From an uncultured Alphaproteobacteria bacterium (GTDB lineage Bacteria > Pseudomonadota > Alphaproteobacteria > HIMB59 > GCA-002718135), in the NCBI GenBank assembly GCA_902560725.1, contig CACEMR010000001.1, forward strand, positions 1-64,000: 64,000 nt of DNA, written 5' to 3'. The position numbers and the translations under genes are program-made. Under the pieces are notes generated by a model. The model was not told the origin of the DNA. It did no database searches and worked only from the letters and a program-made list of their open reading frames with translations. Positions 61,159-64,000 of this stretch are shown here, one piece after another (within the stretch, counting starts at the first letter, position 1; each line of letters starts with the position of its first letter).

Positions 61159-61176
61159 TTAAAAACCGAATCGGTT
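61159..61176 (-). terminator. Candidate intrinsic terminator overlapping the 3' end of the 65-aa ORF
   Basis: Minus strand AACCG-ATT-CGGTT followed by a T run; the hairpin encodes the final residues NRFGF. Confidence 0.5.
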
Positions 61177-61356
61177 ATTCAATAAAATTAATAACATGAA
61201 AATGATAATAAAAATTATCAATGAATATATAGTTATTTTTTTTGTTAATTTTGACTTTGGTGGTTTTCTCAATAAGATAAATACAATAATTATTCCCCAA
61301 AAAACGAGTAGTATTGCCCAGCCAGTAATTAATGCATAAAAGAAATCTTCACTCAT
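61159..61356 (-). CDS. Small membrane protein, two predicted TM segments
   Basis: 65 aa, hydrophobic segments ALITGWAILLVFWGIIIVFILL and IYSLIIFIIIFMLLILL. Confidence 0.5.
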   Translation of the reverse strand: MSEDFFYALITGWAILLVFWGIIIVFILLRKPPKSKLTKKITIYSLIIFIIIFMLLILLNNRFGF

Positions 61357-61388
61357 AATTTAAGAAAAAGTTTTTTAATAGATTTGAC

Positions 61389-61850
61389 CTAAATATTGCA
61401 ATGCAAGCCAGTTTTTTGAATATATTTTTGATGATAATCTTCTGCTTTATAATACTCTTTAGCTTCACTAATCTCAGTAACAATATTGGAATTATAATTT
61501 TTCGTCTGATCGTTTTTTGATTCCGTAGCTATTTTCTTTTGCTTTTCATTGTAATAAAATATCACTGATCTGTATTGAGTACCAATATCTGGACCTTGTC
61601 TGTTTAATGTAGTTGGATCATGGCTTTTCCAAAAATGATTTAATAAACTTTCAAATGATATTTCACTTTCATCAAATTCAACTAGAACTACTTCTGCATG
61701 ATTAGTGTTTCCTTGACAAACACTTTCATATGTTGGATTTATTGTTACTCCACCAGAATAACCTACTTCTGTTTTTTTTACACCAGTAAGTTTTCTAAAA
61801 GATTCTTCCACACCCCAAAAACATCCAGCACCAAATAATGCTTTTTCCAT
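61389..61850 (-). CDS. msrA: Peptide methionine sulfoxide reductase A
   Basis: GAGCFWGVEESF, GTQYRSVIFYY, EDYHQKY. Confidence 0.95.
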   Translation of the reverse strand: MEKALFGAGCFWGVEESFRKLTGVKKTEVGYSGGVTINPTYESVCQGNTNHAEVVLVEFDESEISFESLLNHFWKSHDPTTLNRQGPDIGTQYRSVIFYYNEKQKKIATESKNDQTKNYNSNIVTEISEAKEYYKAEDYHQKYIQKTGLHCNI

Positions 61851-61893
61851 ATAAATTTAAATATATAACTATTTAAAAAATTATCAATTTTTT

Positions 61894-62475
61894 ATGAGTT
61901 CAAAATTTAAGATATTAAGCAAAAAAAATCTTCATGATGGCTTCTTTAAAATGAATGAACTTACATTAAAATATAAAAAACATGATGGAAGCTGGAGTAA
62001 TAAAGTAAAAAGAGAATTATTTGGAGGTTCTCAGGTATCTTGTTTGTTACCTTATGATCCCAAAAAAAAAGAAATTATTCTTATTCAACAATTTAGACCA
62101 GGAACAATTTCAAAAGATGTAGATAACTATCCTTTGGAAATTGTTGCAGGCATTATTGATCAAGGCGAAAACCCAGAAACAACTGCAAAAAGAGAATGTT
62201 ATGAAGAAACAGGGTGTAAAGTTAAAAAACTAACTACAATACAAGGTTATTTTCCAGCTCCTGGATCTTCAGAGTCTTTTTATCATCTTTTTCTTGGAGA
62301 AATAGATGCCTTTGAAGGAACAAGAATTATGGGTTTAGAGAATGAAAATGAGGATATTTTCGTAAAAAGTTATAGAATTTCTGAAATTAAAGAGAAATTG
62401 ATAAATGGTAAAATTTTAAATGGCGTTACATTGATTGCTCTTCAATGGTTTTTTTTAAACGTAATAAATAATTAA
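61894..62475 (+). CDS. NUDIX hydrolase, ADP-ribose pyrophosphatase-like
   Basis: Nudix box GIIDQGENPETTAKRECYEETG; QQFRPG. Confidence 0.9.
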   Translation: MSSKFKILSKKNLHDGFFKMNELTLKYKKHDGSWSNKVKRELFGGSQVSCLLPYDPKKKEIILIQQFRPGTISKDVDNYPLEIVAGIIDQGENPETTAKRECYEETGCKVKKLTTIQGYFPAPGSSESFYHLFLGEIDAFEGTRIMGLENENEDIFVKSYRISEIKEKLINGKILNGVTLIALQWFFLNVINN

Positions 62476-62807
62476 GTGTCAACACCTCTTTGATAAGGCT
62501 GAACTAACTGCTTACAAGTTAAATTCATATCCAATGTTTCTAAATTTTGATCCATTGTTTGGTATTCCTGACATTCATAAACATCATTATCTTTTTGTAA
62601 AACAGTTACAAATAGTATGAGCATTAATCCACTATTAATTTGAATATCGCTTATAGAATAACTTTTAACTTCATAACCTTCACTAATTAAATCCTTATAA
62701 GTTTTTTCTGTATCTAGCCACTGATCAAGATTAGGATTTGCAAACGTTGTGTTAGAGCAAATTAAAAAAAATACAAAAATAAAATTTATTAGTTTTCTTT
62801 TAGCCAT
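62472..62807 (-). CDS. Secreted small protein of unknown function
   Basis: Signal peptide LINFIFVFFLICSNTTFA; no family recognised. Confidence 0.55.
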   Translation of the reverse strand: MAKRKLINFIFVFFLICSNTTFANPNLDQWLDTEKTYKDLISEGYEVKSYSISDIQINSGLMLILFVTVLQKDNDVYECQEYQTMDQNLETLDMNLTCKQLVQPYQRGVDT

Positions 62808-63352
62808 TTTAATACTTCATTTACATGTTTATTTATTGAAAAAATAGGGAAGAATACTTTTTTAATTCTATTTTTTTCCACAATAATAGTTAATCTTTTT
62901 ATAAAAATTCTATTATTAATTGAAAATGTTGGCAATGAAAGTTTATTTATACAATCATGATTTGAGTCACTTAATATATCATACTGAATTCGCAAACGAT
63001 CAGTCATTTCCTTTATTTCTTCAATAGACTGAGTTGATATTCCAATTGGTAATGCATTTAATTCTATAAAGTTTTCGTAATTGTCTCTAAAGATACAGTT
63101 TTCAAGAGTACATCCTTTCGCACCAGGAATTTGATCCCAGTTTTCAGGCAATTTTTTTTCTGGATGACCTGTAAGAGAATAAAAATATATTACCAGCCTA
63201 AAAGTATCAGATCTATTTAATTGTAATAAATTTCCCTGCTGATTTGGAAGAGATATTTTGGGTAATAGCATATACTGCAAATGCTCACAGGCAATATCAT
63301 TTGAAGGTATTGGTTGATCTTTTTGTAATTTAGTGCCATCCATACTATTCAA
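62789..63352 (-). CDS. Peroxiredoxin (AhpC/TSA, Bcp-like)
   Basis: GAKGCTLENCIFRDNYENF resembles the Bcp peroxidatic-Cys motif; thioredoxin-like fold pattern. Confidence 0.8.
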   Translation of the reverse strand: MNSMDGTKLQKDQPIPSNDIACEHLQYMLLPKISLPNQQGNLLQLNRSDTFRLVIYFYSLTGHPEKKLPENWDQIPGAKGCTLENCIFRDNYENFIELNALPIGISTQSIEEIKEMTDRLRIQYDILSDSNHDCINKLSLPTFSINNRIFIKRLTIIVEKNRIKKVFFPIFSINKHVNEVLKWLKEN

Positions 63353-63385
63353 TAACCTACTTAAAGTTTATAATAACATAATTTT

Positions 63386-64000
63386 ATGACAGAGTTTAAA
63401 CCTTTATCAAGCATGACTACACCAAGATTTGCAGATGTAGCAACTTTTTTTCGATTACCAATAAAGAAAGATCTGTCAAAACTAGATTACTGTATTTGTG
63501 GTGTTCCTTGGGATGGAGGAACGACCAACAGACCCGGTGCGAGACATGGGCCAAGAGAAATACGTAATGCTTCATCTCTTGTAAGATTATATCATCCGGT
63601 TTCTTTAAAAAGTCCTTATGATAAATTTAATGTTGCTGATATAGGTGATTGTCCTGTAAATCCAGCTGATTTACAAAACTCACTTTTCAAAATCGAAAAT
63701 TTTTATAAAAATATTTCAGAAAGCAATACTATTCCAATTTCTATTGGAGGAGATCATCTTATAAGCCTTCCAATATTAAGGGGGTTAAAACTAAAAGAAC
63801 CTATTGGACTTTTTCAATTTGATTCGCATTCAGATACATGGGATACTTATTTTGGTGGTTACAAATACACACATGGTACTCCTTTCAGAAGAGCTATAGA
63901 AGAAAATTTAGTGGATCCAAATAAATATGTAATTCTTGGATTAAGAGGATCGCTTTATGATCCAAATGATTTAAAGTGGGCTAAAGATCAAGGCGTTACA
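63386..64000 (+). CDS. Agmatinase/ureohydrolase family protein (3' truncated by window edge)
   Basis: GVPWDGGTTNRPGARHGPREIR, SIGGDHLISLP, FDSHSDTWD; open frame from ATG 63386 to window end, not in the ORF track. Confidence 0.9.
   Translation, partial: MTEFKPLSSMTTPRFADVATFFRLPIKKDLSKLDYCICGVPWDGGTTNRPGARHGPREIRNASSLVRLYHPVSLKSPYDKFNVADIGDCPVNPADLQNSLFKIENFYKNISESNTIPISIGGDHLISLPILRGLKLKEPIGLFQFDSHSDTWDTYFGGYKYTHGTPFRRAIEENLVDPNKYVILGLRGSLYDPNDLKWAKDQGVT

Noticed and set aside
1-64000. Window-wide search for CRISPR arrays, transposases, integrases and toxin-antitoxin pairs
   Set aside because: No spaced direct-repeat array, mobile-element protein or convincing toxin-antitoxin pair was seen.

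Overview
This 64 kb window looks like a streamlined, AT-rich alphaproteobacterial chromosome, probably a SAR11/HIMB59-like marine lineage; that assignment is inferred from gene content and base composition. Coding density is very high. I see no tRNA or rRNA gene, CRISPR array, transposase, prophage or recognisable defence island. Most of the window is core metabolism: cobS/cobT, a queuosine block (rpmB-yhhQ-tgt), pyrD, class I lysS, a ferredoxin/ferredoxin reductase pair divergent from ctaA, pfkA, def, rpsU, pntAB, pepF, an acyl-CoA ligase, pyk, a split LKR/SDH saccharopine pathway, uvrB, a dimethylglycine/sarcosine dehydrogenase-like gene, an Opp/Dpp ABC operon, and a heme cluster (hemJ-hemF-hemH-hemE-hemCD plus ALAS hemA). 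The least explained parts are: (i) a MotA/ExbB-like plus coiled-coil MotB/OmpA-like pair followed on the same strand by a secreted pentapeptide-repeat protein and a 52-aa lipoprotein ORF missing from the supplied track; (ii) a 74-aa GcrA-like protein that keeps only the C-terminal domain; (iii) a fused HemC with a divergent HemD-like tail; (iv) convergent gene pairs that repeatedly share one palindromic 4-bp stop (TTAA); (v) several perfect inverted repeats (28-bp palindrome in the ABC operon, a site in the fadD/pepF promoter region, a marR operator candidate); and (vi) the longest noncoding stretch (8225-8499), which has structured, compositionally odd sequence. No homology search was run. 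Family calls come from recognised sequence motifs.
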